Assembly (NCBI GenBank): GCA_902579395.1 | Contig: CACHGK010000005.1 | Coordinates: 28,481 to 92,480 of the forward strand | Direction: 5' to 3' | DNA length: 64,000 nt | From: an uncultured Alphaproteobacteria bacterium | Lineage (GTDB): Bacteria; Pseudomonadota; Alphaproteobacteria; Methylaequorales; Methylaequoraceae | Translations under genes and position numbers: made by a program | The notes under the pieces: generated by a model | Database searches by the model: none | The model's input: the letters and a program-made list of their open reading frames with translations, nothing else | What the model was told of the DNA's origin: nothing | Shown here: positions 1-9,496 of the stretch, piece by piece | Layout: each line of letters opens with the position of its first letter | How positions within the stretch are numbered: position 1 is the stretch's first letter

Positions 1-851
1 AACTTTGATGTTACAGATCTTATTCTTTTATTGACAATTCTTATAACTTCATCTGATTTAAAATTGTCATTGAAGCGAACATTGAATTTCATATTAATTT
101 TTTCCGGAATAATATTTGTTACATCATTTAGAGTATCAATTGATGTTATTACAAGAGAGGTTGGTTGAAAATTCTTAGACCCTTTGTCGAAAGGTTCTTT
201 AAGTTTCTCGCAAATTTTGAGAATAATATCAATTGGATTTTTCGTTCTTTCTGGATACGCAACGTGCCCTTGAATTCCACAAATTTCTAGATAAAAGTTA
301 ATACTGCCTCTTCTTCCTATCTTAATCATCTCTCCGATTATATTTGGGTTTGTTGGTTCACCAACCAAGCAATAATCAATATTGATTTTCTTTTTTTTTA
401 ACCATTTAATTACACTTTTAGTTCCAAACTCAGCTTCACCCTCTTCATCTGCTGTAAAAAGCATTGCTATTGTTCCTCGGAATTTTGAGCCATTTTTTTC
501 TAAGAAATCCATGGAAGCTGCTATGAAAGCTGCAATGGCAGTTTTCATATCACACGACCCTCGTCCGTAAAGTTTGCCATTTTGAACAACTGCTTTAAAT
601 GGATCTGTCTTCCATTTTTTTAAATCACCGGGTGGAACTACATCTGTATGTCCTGCAAAACAAAATGTCGGTCCCTTACCACCTTTAATAAATGCATAAA
701 GATTTTTAACTTTAGATTTTCCAAACTCAAGCAAATGACATTCGAATTTATTTTTTTCAAGTAATTTTTTTAGATATTCAATTGAGCCAGAACTATTGGG
801 TGTTATGCTCCTGTAACCTATAAGTTTAGATGATAATTCTATGGGATCCAT
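1..851 (-). CDS. dapE: Succinyl-diaminopimelate desuccinylase DapE (3' end outside the window)
   Basis: This enzyme removes succinate from N-succinyl-LL-diaminopimelate, the step after DapD in lysine and peptidoglycan precursor synthesis. I translated the minus strand: an ATG at 851 opens a frame of 283 residues that runs off the window start, about 95 residues short of the usual length. Visible M20 metallopeptidase motifs are GHTDVVPPGD (His68, Asp70), GRGSCDMK (Asp101) and TADEEG (catalytic and metal-ligand Glu136/137), with the dimerisation domain beginning after CLVGEPT. The start overlaps the dapD stop by one base (TAATG), so the two are translationally coupled. The truncation is an edge effect, not a mutation. 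Confidence 0.93.
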   Translation of the reverse strand, partial: MDPIELSSKLIGYRSITPNSSGSIEYLKKLLEKNKFECHLLEFGKSKVKNLYAFIKGGKGPTFCFAGHTDVVPPGDLKKWKTDPFKAVVQNGKLYGRGSCDMKTAIAAFIAASMDFLEKNGSKFRGTIAMLFTADEEGEAEFGTKSVIKWLKKKKINIDYCLVGEPTNPNIIGEMIKIGRRGSINFYLEICGIQGHVAYPERTKNPIDIILKICEKLKEPFDKGSKNFQPTSLVITSIDTLNDVTNIIPEKINMKFNVRFNDNFKSDEVIRIVNKRIRSVTSK

Positions 852-1702
852 TATGACCTTAGTAGATCATTAATTGATGTCTTTGATCTAGTTCTCGCAT
901 CAACTTTCTTAACAATTACAGCACAATAAAGACTTGGACCTGATTCTCCATTTGGCAATTTTTTTCCTGGAATTGAACCAGGAACTACCACCGAGTAAGG
1001 AGGTATTTTACCAAAAAAAATTTCACCACTTTCTCTATCTATAATTTTTGTAGATGCTCCAATATAAACTCCCATAGAAATAACACTTCCTTCTTCAACA
1101 ATAACGCCTTCAGCAATTTCTGATCTTGCACCTACAAAACAGTTATCTTCTATTATTACTGGATTTGCTTGAAGAGGCTCAAGCACACCTCCAATTCCAG
1201 CACCACCTGATATATGAACATTTTTTCCTATTTGCGCGCATGATCCAACTGTTGCCCAAGTATCTATCATTGTTCCAGAATCAACATAAGCTCCAAGATT
1301 TACAAATGATGGCATTAAAACAACATTTTCGGCAATAAATGATGAATATCTGATTATAGCTCCAGGAACTGATCTAAAGTTTCTTTTTGTCCACTCGTCC
1401 TCAATCCATCCTGATGTTTTTAGAAAAACTTTATCAAACCAACTATATTGTCCTCTACGACTATTAGAAATTCCACTTGAAAACATCATGTTATCTTGAG
1501 ATCTAAAAGACAAAAGAATAGCTTTTTTAATCCATTCATTTGTTATCCAACTGTTATCTACTTTCTCGCATACTCTGAGTTCACCTGAATCTAGAGATGC
1601 GAGAACAGATAAAATCTTTTTTTTTATATCTTCATCTGAAAAATTAATAGAATCTTTATTATCCCAAAATTTTTCTATTTCATTTTTAATCTCTGACATC
1701 AT
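851..1702 (-). CDS. dapD: Tetrahydrodipicolinate N-succinyltransferase DapD
   Basis: A cytosolic enzyme that transfers succinyl from succinyl-CoA to tetrahydrodipicolinate in the succinylase branch of lysine/DAP synthesis. The 283-residue length is normal for the family. The N-terminal third is helical; the middle (about residues 115-235) is a left-handed beta-helix of hexapeptide repeats, with [11 protein letters not shown] and [14 protein letters not shown] typical of DapD. It lies between a HAD phosphatase gene and dapE with one-base overlaps, consistent with one operon. Identification is firm. Confidence 0.96.
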   Translation of the reverse strand: MMSEIKNEIEKFWDNKDSINFSDEDIKKKILSVLASLDSGELRVCEKVDNSWITNEWIKKAILLSFRSQDNMMFSSGISNSRRGQYSWFDKVFLKTSGWIEDEWTKRNFRSVPGAIIRYSSFIAENVVLMPSFVNLGAYVDSGTMIDTWATVGSCAQIGKNVHISGGAGIGGVLEPLQANPVIIEDNCFVGARSEIAEGVIVEEGSVISMGVYIGASTKIIDRESGEIFFGKIPPYSVVVPGSIPGKKLPNGESGPSLYCAVIVKKVDARTRSKTSINDLLRS

Positions 1703-2373
1703 TATTCTTTTATTTTTAAACTTTTAATTATCATATCTAGTGCATTTATTATAGTTTTAAATCTAAAATCAATATACATTTTATAACTACTTTCATTTTC
1801 TTCAGAAATATGAATGGTAGTTACTCCATTTAAGAACGCAGTTTTTAGATTTTTATCTAAATCATCAAAATAAACAACCTCAGAAGTTTTTAGATCATAA
1901 AGACTAACTAGTTTTTCAAAAGATTGTTTCATTGGTTTTGGTATATAATTAGTCTTTCTTATATCAAAAATATCGTAAAAAACTCCATCAAGTCCCAAAG
2001 CATTTAGTAACTTTTTAGCGTAATCAGCATCTCCATTAGTATATAAGATTTTTTTTCCGGAAAGAAAATTAATTTTTTTTCTAAGAGAATCGGACTTTTT
2101 TAGATTTCGAAAATCAATATCATGAACAAATCTCAGAAATTCCTCAGGGTCACAATTGAAATTCCTCATAAGTCCAAAAAGTGTTGATCCGTATTTTTTA
2201 TAAAATTTTTTTTGAATATTGAAAGCCTCATTCTCGGAGATCTTTAATTTATTGGATATAAATTTTTTCATTCTAAAATCAATTTGTGAAAAAATTCCTG
2301 TTTTTGGAGAATAAAGAGTGTTGTCTAAATCAAATAACCATATATTTTTATTCTTAAAACTATTATTTAACAT
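1702..2373 (-). CDS. HAD-family hydrolase, probable pyrimidine 5'-nucleotidase
   Basis: A 223-residue soluble haloacid-dehalogenase hydrolase. Motif I is FDLDNTL (nucleophile Asp15, acid Asp17), motif II is the YTNGD segment near residue 112, and motif IV is YFDDLDKN near residue 167. The insertion after motif I fits the pyrimidine 5'-nucleotidase (SDT1-like) subfamily that commonly sits beside dapD in alphaproteobacteria. Its likely role is dephosphorylating pyrimidine nucleoside monophosphates; the exact substrate cannot be read from sequence. It overlaps dapD and argB by one base on either side. Confidence 0.8.
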   Translation of the reverse strand: MLNNSFKNKNIWLFDLDNTLYSPKTGIFSQIDFRMKKFISNKLKISENEAFNIQKKFYKKYGSTLFGLMRNFNCDPEEFLRFVHDIDFRNLKKSDSLRKKINFLSGKKILYTNGDADYAKKLLNALGLDGVFYDIFDIRKTNYIPKPMKQSFEKLVSLYDLKTSEVVYFDDLDKNLKTAFLNGVTTIHISEENESSYKMYIDFRFKTIINALDMIIKSLKIKE

Positions 2374-3269
2374 TATTTGGTGATCAATGTTCCTACACCA
2401 CTCTCAGTAAACATTTCTAACAAAATAGCATGGGGTAGTTTGCCATTTAAGATAACTGCTGCCTTTACTCCTTTTTTTACAGCATCAATACATGTTTTTA
2501 CCTTAGGAATCATGCCTTCAGAGATAGTACCATTTTTAATAAGTTTTTTAATTTGATTTAATGAAATCTCAGTTAATAACTTACCTTTTTTATCCAAAAC
2601 CCCGTCTACATCAGTAAGAAGAATTAATCTTTCTGAAGAAATCGATGACGCAACACAACCTGACATTGTGTCAGCATTAATATTGAATGTATCATTATTA
2701 TTATTAAATCCAATTGGAGATATCACAGGGATAAAATGAGATTTTAAAAACCAATTAAGTAGATCTTCATTAATTTTAGTTGGCTCACCTACAAACCCCA
2801 GGTCTTTTGATTTGTGTTTCAATTGACTTTTTTCTTTAATTCTAATTTTTTTTGTTTCGGCTAGAAGGGCGTCTTTGCCAGATAAGCCAATTGCTCGTCC
2901 ACCTTCTTTATTTATTTCCATAACAATCTCTTTGTTTATTGAGCCGGATAGAACCATTTCAACTACATCCATAGTTTCTTTATTTGTTACTCTTAACCCG
3001 TTTATGAAATTAGTTTTCACATTTAATTTATCCAGCATTTTCTTAATTTTTGGTCCACCTCCGTGAACTACCACAGGATTGATTCCTACTTGTTTCAACA
3101 ACACAATATCTTTGGCAAAACTTGTGGAAAGATTTTTATCACCCATCACTGCACCACCAAATTTAATTGTGATATTTTTACCAGAATATCTTTGCATGAA
3201 GGGAAGCGCTTTTGACAGTATCGAGGCTTGATCGATAACATGTTTTGTATTTTTCTTGGAGATTTTCAT
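2373..3269 (-). CDS. argB: Acetylglutamate kinase ArgB
   Basis: Phosphorylates N-acetyl-L-glutamate in the second step of arginine synthesis. The 298-residue amino acid kinase fold shows the ATP-binding FGGAVMG near residues 37-43, VVHGGGPKIKKML near 68-80, and the substrate region FNINADTMSG. The N-terminal extension before the kinase core is typical of the arginine-sensitive hexameric type, so feedback inhibition is plausible. It stops one base from engB. The later arginine genes argD and argF are in the same window but separate, near 16.4-18.4 kb. Confidence 0.96.
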   Translation of the reverse strand: MKISKKNTKHVIDQASILSKALPFMQRYSGKNITIKFGGAVMGDKNLSTSFAKDIVLLKQVGINPVVVHGGGPKIKKMLDKLNVKTNFINGLRVTNKETMDVVEMVLSGSINKEIVMEINKEGGRAIGLSGKDALLAETKKIRIKEKSQLKHKSKDLGFVGEPTKINEDLLNWFLKSHFIPVISPIGFNNNNDTFNINADTMSGCVASSISSERLILLTDVDGVLDKKGKLLTEISLNQIKKLIKNGTISEGMIPKVKTCIDAVKKGVKAAVILNGKLPHAILLEMFTESGVGTLITK

Positions 3270-3270
3270 T

Positions 3271-3849
3271 TTACAAAGAATCCATTAAGAATTTTTTTAA
3301 TAAAATTATAGTATTAACTTCTTTAATACTAGTATTAAAGAATTTTTTATTAAAGTTCTCATCAGCCCTTTTATTAAGATCATGAAGCGATTGACGTTCT
3401 TTAGAATTTTTTAATCTGTCAGTTTTTGTAAAAATTAAGAAAATCTTATTTTGAAAATAAATCTCTAATTGTTTTATAATGAAATTATCAAGATCTTTAA
3501 AACCATGTCTTGAATCAATTAAAAGAAAAAATTTTGTAATATTTACTCTTTTTCTTAAATATTCGTCAATAAGTTTATCTAGCTTGTATTCATTAATTTT
3601 GGGTATCTTAGAATACCCATATCCTGGAAAATCAACTAACCTTAATTTCTTTTCTAATTGAAAGAATATTAAAGACCTTGTTCTTCCAGGAGATTTTGAA
3701 GTTTTGGCTATTTTTGATTTAGTTACAGCATTAATTAATGATGATTTTCCAACATTGGATCTTCCCCAAAAAATAACTTCGGGGATATTATCTTTAGGTA
3801 ACTTTCTAAAGTCGTGTATTTCGTCCAAAAATCTCCAGTCACTTCGCAT
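3271..3849 (-). CDS. engB: Ribosome biogenesis GTPase EngB (YsxC/YihA)
   Basis: A TrmE-Era-EngA-EngB type GTPase required for large ribosomal subunit assembly. The 192-residue protein has G1 GRSNVGKSS (residues 29-37), G3 DFPGYGYSK (73-81) and G4 TKTD (141-144), in the order and length of the family. It follows yidC by 25 bp and precedes argB, the order usual in alphaproteobacteria (rpmH-rnpA-yidC-engB-argB). Confidence 0.96.
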   Translation of the reverse strand: MRSDWRFLDEIHDFRKLPKDNIPEVIFWGRSNVGKSSLINAVTKSKIAKTSKSPGRTRSLIFFQLEKKLRLVDFPGYGYSKIPKINEYKLDKLIDEYLRKRVNITKFFLLIDSRHGFKDLDNFIIKQLEIYFQNKIFLIFTKTDRLKNSKERQSLHDLNKRADENFNKKFFNTSIKEVNTIILLKKFLMDSL

Positions 3850-3874
3850 CAGTTTAACTAAATAAGTTAATTAT

Positions 3875-5551
3875 CTATTCATTCTTTCTTTGTTTTTTTA
3901 AAAGAAAATATTGTTGAGCGATAGAAAGAATATTATTTACAGTCCAATAAATCACCATACCCGATGGAAAAGTAGCTAATAAGAAAGTGAAAATTATTGG
4001 TAACATCATAAAAATTTTTGCTTGAATTGGGTCAGGTGGAGGGGGGTTGATCTTTTGTTGAAGGTACATCGAAAGTCCCATCAACAAAGGCCAGACACCA
4101 ATGGTCAGAAAAAGCGGTGGTGACCAAGGTATTAGGCCAAATAGATTGAAAATACTTGTTGGGTCTGGAGCCGAAAGATCTTTAATCCAACCAAAGAAAG
4201 GTGCATGCCTCATTTCTATTGAAACAAATAATACTTTATAAAGTGCAAAGAAAATCGGAATTTGAATTAAAATTGGCAAACAGCCCGACGCCGGGTTAAT
4301 TTTCTTTTCTTTATACATTGCAAACATTTCTTGATTCATTTTAGCCTTATCATCTTTATATCTCTCCCTTAATTTCTGAATTTCTGGGGTCAAAATTCTC
4401 ATTGCATTCATTGATTTGAAAGATTTATTAGCAAGTGGAAAGAGAATTATTCTAATACAAATTGTTAATATAATTATTCCGATTCCAAAGTTACCAAAAA
4501 GACCTGAAAGAAAATGCAGAGCATAGAATAGTGGTTTTGTTAGAAAATAAAACCATCCAAAATCGACTGACAAGTCAAGTTTATTGATATTTAATTCCTT
4601 AATATATTTGTCAATTAGAGGAACTTCTTTTGCACCTGCAAAAATAAAAGATTTGATTTTAAAACTTTCATTGTTTTGAAGAGTTTTTATTGAATCATTT
4701 ATAAAGTCTATTTGAATTGAATTTGGATCATTCTTCAAATTTTTAAATCTTGCTTTAAAGGGTTTGTCATTTTCAGGAAAAATTGCTACTTGCCAGTAAT
4801 GATCGGTAAAACCAATCCAACCGTTTTTTGTAGTTTCAATTATCTCATTCTCTTCTTCTATTTCTTCATATGAAACCTCTTTCAATGTGTCATTAAAAAC
4901 ACCTAAAGGACCCTCGTGAAGGATAAAAAACTTATTTTGAGGTTTATAATTTTTCCTGCGTAAGTAAGAAAAGTTTGTAATATCTATAGTTTTTCCTGTT
5001 TCATTTATTACTTCATCTTGAACAAGAATCATGAAATTAGAATCAATATTAATATTCCTTCTGAATTTTAAACCATTATCGTTGACCCAAGTAAGTTCTA
5101 TAATTTCATTTTCTCCGTAATTATTTTTTTTGGATTTCCACAAAGAATTTTTATCTGGCATTTGAATTGATCTATCTGTTGAAGCCCAACCAAGTCGGAG
5201 AAAATATGGTTGCGCAGAGTCTTCAGATGAAAGTATTTTAATTTTTTCTTTTTTATTGATTGTCTTGAAATAATCTTTAAGTAGCAGATCGTCAAGTGTG
5301 GCTCCGTATAAATTTATTGACCCTTGAAGTCTTCGCGACTCAAAATTTACTCTTTTTTCCTTAAACTTTTTTGAAATTGAAGGCTCTTTACTCTCAAGCA
5401 CAGGTATATTACTGTCTTCTTCATTTGAAATAAATTTATCTTCATTTTTTGGCTCATTTATTTTTTTTTGAGGATTAAAAAAGAAATCGTACCCTATTAA
5501 AACAATAAGAGAAAAGACAACGGCAAGCAGTAAATTTTTTTGATTATCCAT
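3875..5551 (-). CDS. yidC: Membrane protein insertase YidC
   Basis: Inserts and folds inner-membrane proteins alone or with SecYEG. The 558-residue length is that of Gram-negative YidC: an N-terminal anchor helix (about residues 7-25), a large periplasmic beta-sandwich to about residue 340, then the conserved five-helix core starting near GIGIIILTICIRIILFPL. That segment carries the conserved hydrophilic-groove arginine, followed by the coiled cytoplasmic loop containing LRERYKDDKAKMNQEM. The C terminus is basic (LLKKQRKNE), as expected for a ribosome-facing tail. It follows rnpA by 46 bp. No yidD-like frame was seen between them. Confidence 0.96.
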   Translation of the reverse strand: MDNQKNLLLAVVFSLIVLIGYDFFFNPQKKINEPKNEDKFISNEEDSNIPVLESKEPSISKKFKEKRVNFESRRLQGSINLYGATLDDLLLKDYFKTINKKEKIKILSSEDSAQPYFLRLGWASTDRSIQMPDKNSLWKSKKNNYGENEIIELTWVNDNGLKFRRNINIDSNFMILVQDEVINETGKTIDITNFSYLRRKNYKPQNKFFILHEGPLGVFNDTLKEVSYEEIEEENEIIETTKNGWIGFTDHYWQVAIFPENDKPFKARFKNLKNDPNSIQIDFINDSIKTLQNNESFKIKSFIFAGAKEVPLIDKYIKELNINKLDLSVDFGWFYFLTKPLFYALHFLSGLFGNFGIGIIILTICIRIILFPLANKSFKSMNAMRILTPEIQKLRERYKDDKAKMNQEMFAMYKEKKINPASGCLPILIQIPIFFALYKVLFVSIEMRHAPFFGWIKDLSAPDPTSIFNLFGLIPWSPPLFLTIGVWPLLMGLSMYLQQKINPPPPDPIQAKIFMMLPIIFTFLLATFPSGMVIYWTVNNILSIAQQYFLLKKQRKNE

Positions 5552-5597
5552 TTGAAAATTATATTATTATAGGATAGTGATCTATTTTTCAATATAT

Positions 5598-5930
5598 TTA
5601 AATTTCTAAGTTTTCAATTAACTTTGAAAAGTCCTGTTCTAACTCTAAAAACTTAATCCCTTCAATTTTTTTCTTAGGAATAATTTCAAGTTTAAAATGT
5701 TCTGTTAATTGATTTAAATTATTTCTCACAATAGACCTTAAGATTCTTTTTACATAATTTCTTGTTACAGCATTACCTATTTTTTTTGAGACGGTAAAGC
5801 CTATTTGTATTTCAGGTTTATTGCATTTTGAAAAGTTTATTATCAAATATTTCCCTTTTACAGATTTACCAGACTTTCGTAAAAATAAAAAATCTTTTCG
5901 TTTTTTTAAGCTAGTAAATTTTTTAGGCAG
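5598..5930 (-). CDS. rnpA: Ribonuclease P protein component RnpA, apparent CTG start
   Basis: The protein subunit of RNase P, which matures tRNA 5' ends. The conserved core [20 protein letters not shown] is clear. A TTG at 5846 would cut off the conserved N-terminal part, but the same frame continues upstream and encodes [22 protein letters not shown], a typical RnpA N terminus. The only plausible initiator for that is CTG at 5930, inside the last codons of rpmH (8-bp overlap), with a GGAAG sequence about 11 bases upstream. This gives 110 residues, the family norm. The start is inferred; the gene identity is firm. Confidence 0.88.
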   Translation of the reverse strand: MPKKFTSLKKRKDFLFLRKSGKSVKGKYLIINFSKCNKPEIQIGFTVSKKIGNAVTRNYVKRILRSIVRNNLNQLTEHFKLEIIPKKKIEGIKFLELEQDFSKLIENLEI

Positions 5931-6057
5931 AGAGTTTTTTTCTTCCTTTTTGCCTTCTTCTGCTAAGGACTTTAATACCGCCAGGAGTTGACATTCTTGA
6001 TCTAAAACCGTGTCTATTTTTTCTTACACGATTACTTGGTTGAAACGTTCTTTTCAT
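5923..6057 (-). CDS. rpmH: 50S ribosomal protein L34
   Basis: I translated this small frame directly: 44 residues starting [14 protein letters not shown], with [12 protein letters not shown] in the middle and KKLSA at the end. This is an entirely typical, highly basic L34. Its stop codon lies inside the proposed start region of rnpA, the near-universal rpmH-rnpA pairing. Confidence 0.97.
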   Translation of the reverse strand: MKRTFQPSNRVRKNRHGFRSRMSTPGGIKVLSRRRQKGRKKLSA

Positions 6058-6082
6058 AATTTTATCCTACTGTTTTTTACAA

Positions 6083-6100
6083 TACAAAATTCATTTTGTA
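6083..6100. repeat. Inverted repeat between rpmH and ggt
   Basis: TACAAAAT at 6083-6090 is followed by TC and its exact reverse complement ATTTTGTA at 6093-6100. It lies in the 53-bp gap between two minus-strand genes, downstream of ggt and therefore in the upstream region of rpmH. No T tract follows, so it does not look like a standard terminator. It could be an operator or a weak mRNA-end hairpin. All-AT arms make chance a real possibility. Confidence 0.3.
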
Positions 6101-6110
6101 AAATATTTAA

Positions 6111-7784
6111 TTATTTTCCCCTCACCGTTCCATCTCTTCTTGGGTCAGTGCCTCCGATGTAAAAACCATTTTCTTTTTTAATTACAGAAATTCCACTTGT
6201 AAGATTTCTTTTTTTACTCTTATGTTTTAAGTTTTTATTTAATATTTCGTCTTCAATAAAAGTTTGATTTTTGATTCTTATATAATTAGGACTTTCAATT
6301 GATTGTTTGATACTTTGTTTTTCAAATAATAAATCTACCAATGTCTTAAATACGTATGATATAATTGCTTTTCCGCCTGGTGATCCAACTGACAGAAAAA
6401 AATTTTTTTTTTCATCAAATACTATAAGAGGTGACATAGAACTTAATGGCCTTTTTCCACCCTGTGGTCTATTTTTTTTTAATTTTCCTTTTTTGTCTTC
6501 ATTCATAAAATCAAAATCAGTAAGTTGATTATTTAAAAAGAATCCATTTGTAAAGAGTCTAGAACCAAAAGAACTTTCAATGCTTGATGTTGCTGACAAA
6601 ACATTTCCATGGGTGTCTGCAATAGAAAAATGACTTGTTGAACTTAATACTTGATTTAAATTATCTATCTTCAAAACTTTTTGATTTTTATTTAATTCAC
6701 TAAAATGTCCATAAAGTTTTTTTTTATCAAATAAATCTTTTTCATTTATTTTTACAAATTTAGGATCTGCTAATTTAGAATCTCTAAGATAATAAACAAA
6801 ATTCAAAATATCTAAAATTTCATTCAAACTCACTTGATTTTTTTTTTGTTGTAAAATTTCATATAATATTAATCCTTGTATTAAACAAACTGTACCAGAG
6901 GACGGAAGATTTGGACCACAAATGAGATAACCAGAATCTAACTTGTAGCATAAAGCGTTATTTTTTTCTATTTCATAACTTTGTAAATCTTTTAATGATA
7001 GTTTGCCTGGATTTTCTGATTCTTTGACTGTTTTAACTATATCTTTAGCAATTTGACTGACATATAAATTATTATAATTTTTGGATATTTCTTTTAGTGT
7101 AAGGGTGTATTCAGGATTTAAAAATTTCTTATTAGTATCTTGAATTATTTTCTTAAAAATTGAATCAGGATAAATTTTAAATAAAAATTTTTCTTTTCTT
7201 AAGGCGTTTATCAATCTATTTGGTGGGAGAAAACCTTTATCAGAAAGATTTATGACTGGTTTTATAATTTCTTGCCATGTCAGTTTGCCGTGATCACTAT
7301 GAATACTATGCAAAGTTTTTAAAGTTGCGGGGACCCCAACAGAAGCACCACCAATGGCTGCATCAAAAAATTTTTTTGGTTGTCCTTTGTTTGTTAGAAA
7401 AATATTCTTTTTTAAGTTTTCAGGTGCTTTCTCTCTCCCTTCATAACTTAAAACTTTTTGAGTTTTATTATCTAAATAAGTGATAAATAGACCGCCCCCA
7501 AGACCAGAAGATTGAGGTTCAACCAAACCTAATGTTAGTTGAATGGCAACTGCTGCATCTGCAGCCGTTCCACCTTTTTCTAAAATCCCGTAACCTATTT
7601 TGGTTGCATAATCATTTGCTGTTACAACAATAAAATTTTTAGATTTTCCATATCTGAGTTTTGTTTCGAATTTTTTTTCTGAAATTTCTTCAGGCTGGAT
7701 TGTATGATAAACATTTTTAGAATAAAGATTTTTTGTTGTTACTGAAAGAAATAATATAAGATAAAAGATTATTTTTTTTTTCAT
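6111..7784 (-). CDS. ggt: Gamma-glutamyltransferase (exported)
   Basis: A periplasmic gamma-glutamyltransferase/glutathione hydrolase that cleaves gamma-glutamyl bonds. The 557-residue precursor has a signal peptide (about residues 1-22), then GGTAADAAVA and SSGLGGGLF typical of the family. The autoprocessing nucleophile is Thr383 in the STSHFSI segment, aligning with the TTHYS motif of known enzymes. Substrate-binding segments RPLSSMSPLI and GSPGGKAI follow. It should mature into large and small subunits by cleavage before Thr383. It is transcribed divergently from panB with a 54-bp gap and is not obviously part of the rpmH operon. A role in scavenging glutathione or gamma-glutamyl nutrients is inference. 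Confidence 0.94.
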   Translation of the reverse strand: MKKKIIFYLILFLSVTTKNLYSKNVYHTIQPEEISEKKFETKLRYGKSKNFIVVTANDYATKIGYGILEKGGTAADAAVAIQLTLGLVEPQSSGLGGGLFITYLDNKTQKVLSYEGREKAPENLKKNIFLTNKGQPKKFFDAAIGGASVGVPATLKTLHSIHSDHGKLTWQEIIKPVINLSDKGFLPPNRLINALRKEKFLFKIYPDSIFKKIIQDTNKKFLNPEYTLTLKEISKNYNNLYVSQIAKDIVKTVKESENPGKLSLKDLQSYEIEKNNALCYKLDSGYLICGPNLPSSGTVCLIQGLILYEILQQKKNQVSLNEILDILNFVYYLRDSKLADPKFVKINEKDLFDKKKLYGHFSELNKNQKVLKIDNLNQVLSSTSHFSIADTHGNVLSATSSIESSFGSRLFTNGFFLNNQLTDFDFMNEDKKGKLKKNRPQGGKRPLSSMSPLIVFDEKKNFFLSVGSPGGKAIISYVFKTLVDLLFEKQSIKQSIESPNYIRIKNQTFIEDEILNKNLKHKSKKRNLTSGISVIKKENGFYIGGTDPRRDGTVRGK

Positions 7785-7838
7785 AATAAAAGTATAGTTT
7801 ATTAAAGATCTGATAAAACAAAAATTTATAGGAAAACC

Positions 7839-8630
7839 TTGAAAAAAAAAAATAAAAGCAATCGTTTTTCATTAAAAGAAGTACTAAAGAAAGATCCTAT
7901 AGTATGTCTGACAGCATACACAGCCCCAATTGCATCTTTAGTCGATAACTTTGCTGATGTTATCCTTGTCGGCGATTCATTGGGTCCAGTTCTTTATGGC
8001 TTTAAAACTACCCGTGAAGTCAATATGGAAATGATGATAAGGCATGCAAAATGTGTAGTAGAAAATACAAAAAAATCCATCATAGTCGTAGATATGCCCT
8101 ACGGTTCCTATGAAAGTTCTAAACATGATGCGCTGGAGAATGCCAAAAAAATAATTTCATCTACTGGAGCAATGGCTGTAAAGTTAGAGGGTGGAGAAAA
8201 AATATCAGAAACAATTAGCTTCTTGACTAAAAATAAGATAAAGGTCATGGGTCATCTTGGATTGTTACCACAGACTTTGTATGGAAAACCAAAAGTTTAC
8301 GGAAAAAATGAAAAAGAAAAAAAAAAAATATTTGAAGATTTAAGATCATTAGAAAAATCAGGTGTCTTTTCAGTAGTTATTGAATGTACAGTAAAAAGCT
8401 TGGTAGACAACTTAATTAATTCAACACAAATTCCTTTAATAGGAATTGGTGCGTCAGAAAAATGTAAAGGTCAAATAATAGTAACTGAGGATATTTTAGG
8501 TATGACCAATTTTTCCTCAAAATTTTCTAAAAAATATTTTGATTTTTTAAAAAAAGCACAAAAACCTATTGAGCATTTCGTAAAAGATGTAAAAAACAAA
8601 CACTATCCAAAAAAAACTCAATGTTATTAA
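7839..8630 (+). CDS. panB: 3-methyl-2-oxobutanoate hydroxymethyltransferase PanB
   Basis: Adds a hydroxymethyl group from methylene-tetrahydrofolate to alpha-ketoisovalerate, the first step of pantothenate synthesis. The 263-residue protein shows LTAYTAPIASLVD, VGDSLGPVLYG, VDMPYGSYE, VKLEGG and MGHLGLLPQT, the standard PanB motifs of a TIM barrel. The start is a TTG at 7839; there is no nearby ATG that preserves the conserved N terminus. It overlaps panC by 10 bases, so the pair is co-transcribed and probably coupled. Confidence 0.95.
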   Translation: MKKKNKSNRFSLKEVLKKDPIVCLTAYTAPIASLVDNFADVILVGDSLGPVLYGFKTTREVNMEMMIRHAKCVVENTKKSIIVVDMPYGSYESSKHDALENAKKIISSTGAMAVKLEGGEKISETISFLTKNKIKVMGHLGLLPQTLYGKPKVYGKNEKEKKKIFEDLRSLEKSGVFSVVIECTVKSLVDNLINSTQIPLIGIGASEKCKGQIIVTEDILGMTNFSSKFSKKYFDFLKKAQKPIEHFVKDVKNKHYPKKTQCY

Positions 8631-9496
8631 TTAGTGATCCTTATATTTTATCTTCTAGACTTTTAGAGTTTAAAAAAAAAGGAAGAAAAATAAGTTTTAT
8701 CCCAACTATGGGAAATCTTCACAAAGGTCACTTAAAACTGATTAGAGAGGGGAAAAAAGAGAATTTCATCACACTTTTGAGCATTTTTGTAAACCCTCTT
8801 CAATTTAATGATATTAATGATTACAAGAATTACCCAAGGACACTGGAGCAAGATAAAAAATTGGCATTTAAGGAGGGTATTGATATATTATTCAATCCAA
8901 ATGACCATTTTATTTTAAAAAAAAAAAAATCATTTAAATTGGGAGATATTTCAAAGAAACTATGTGGAAGCTTTAGAAAAGGACATTTTGAAGGAGTTTC
9001 GGCAGTTGTAATAGAGTTTTTAAATTTAATTAATCCAGATCTAATCTTATTGGGGGAGAAAGACTTTCAACAAACAATTGTTATAAAAAAAATTATCAAG
9101 AACTTAGATTTTAAGGTTAAGGTAAAAATGATTCCAACCGTTAGAGATAAAAATGATGTTGCTCTTTCATCAAGAAATAAATTACTTGGAGCAGATTCTT
9201 CACTTGCTGTTTTAATTCCTAAAACACTTAATCAAATGATTAGAGAGATAAAAAATGGAAATTTTAAATTTTCAAGAATTGATGAACTTAAAAGTAATTT
9301 GATAGATAACGGTATCCAAAAAGTAGATTATCTAGAAATTTTGAAAGAAAAAGATCTAAACTTTCCAGACAGTCAATTTGATTTTTGTAGAGTTTTCATT
9401 TCTGCAAAAATTAATGGTATCAGGTTGATAGATAATATGAGATTGAATAAAAAGGTTAAAATAAGTAACGAGAAATTTTTTGTAGAAAGAAATTAG
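8621..9496 (+). CDS. panC: Pantothenate synthetase PanC
   Basis: Condenses pantoate with beta-alanine using ATP. The 291-residue protein has the nucleotidyltransferase fold signature PTMGNLHKGHLKLI, then VNPLQFN, the PanC motif LLGEKDFQQ, and VRDKNDVALSSRN (a slightly altered version of the usual RE-DGLA-SSRN). The ATG lies within the last codons of panB. Its 3' end overlaps the oppositely oriented lipoprotein gene by four bases. Confidence 0.95.
   Translation: MLLISDPYILSSRLLEFKKKGRKISFIPTMGNLHKGHLKLIREGKKENFITLLSIFVNPLQFNDINDYKNYPRTLEQDKKLAFKEGIDILFNPNDHFILKKKKSFKLGDISKKLCGSFRKGHFEGVSAVVIEFLNLINPDLILLGEKDFQQTIVIKKIIKNLDFKVKVKMIPTVRDKNDVALSSRNKLLGADSSLAVLIPKTLNQMIREIKNGNFKFSRIDELKSNLIDNGIQKVDYLEILKEKDLNFPDSQFDFCRVFISAKINGIRLIDNMRLNKKVKISNEKFFVERN

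Noticed and set aside
5598-6057. rpmH-rnpA as a sign of the replication origin
   Set aside because: dnaA is not adjacent and no cluster of DnaA boxes was seen; in alphaproteobacteria this gene pair is often distant from oriC.
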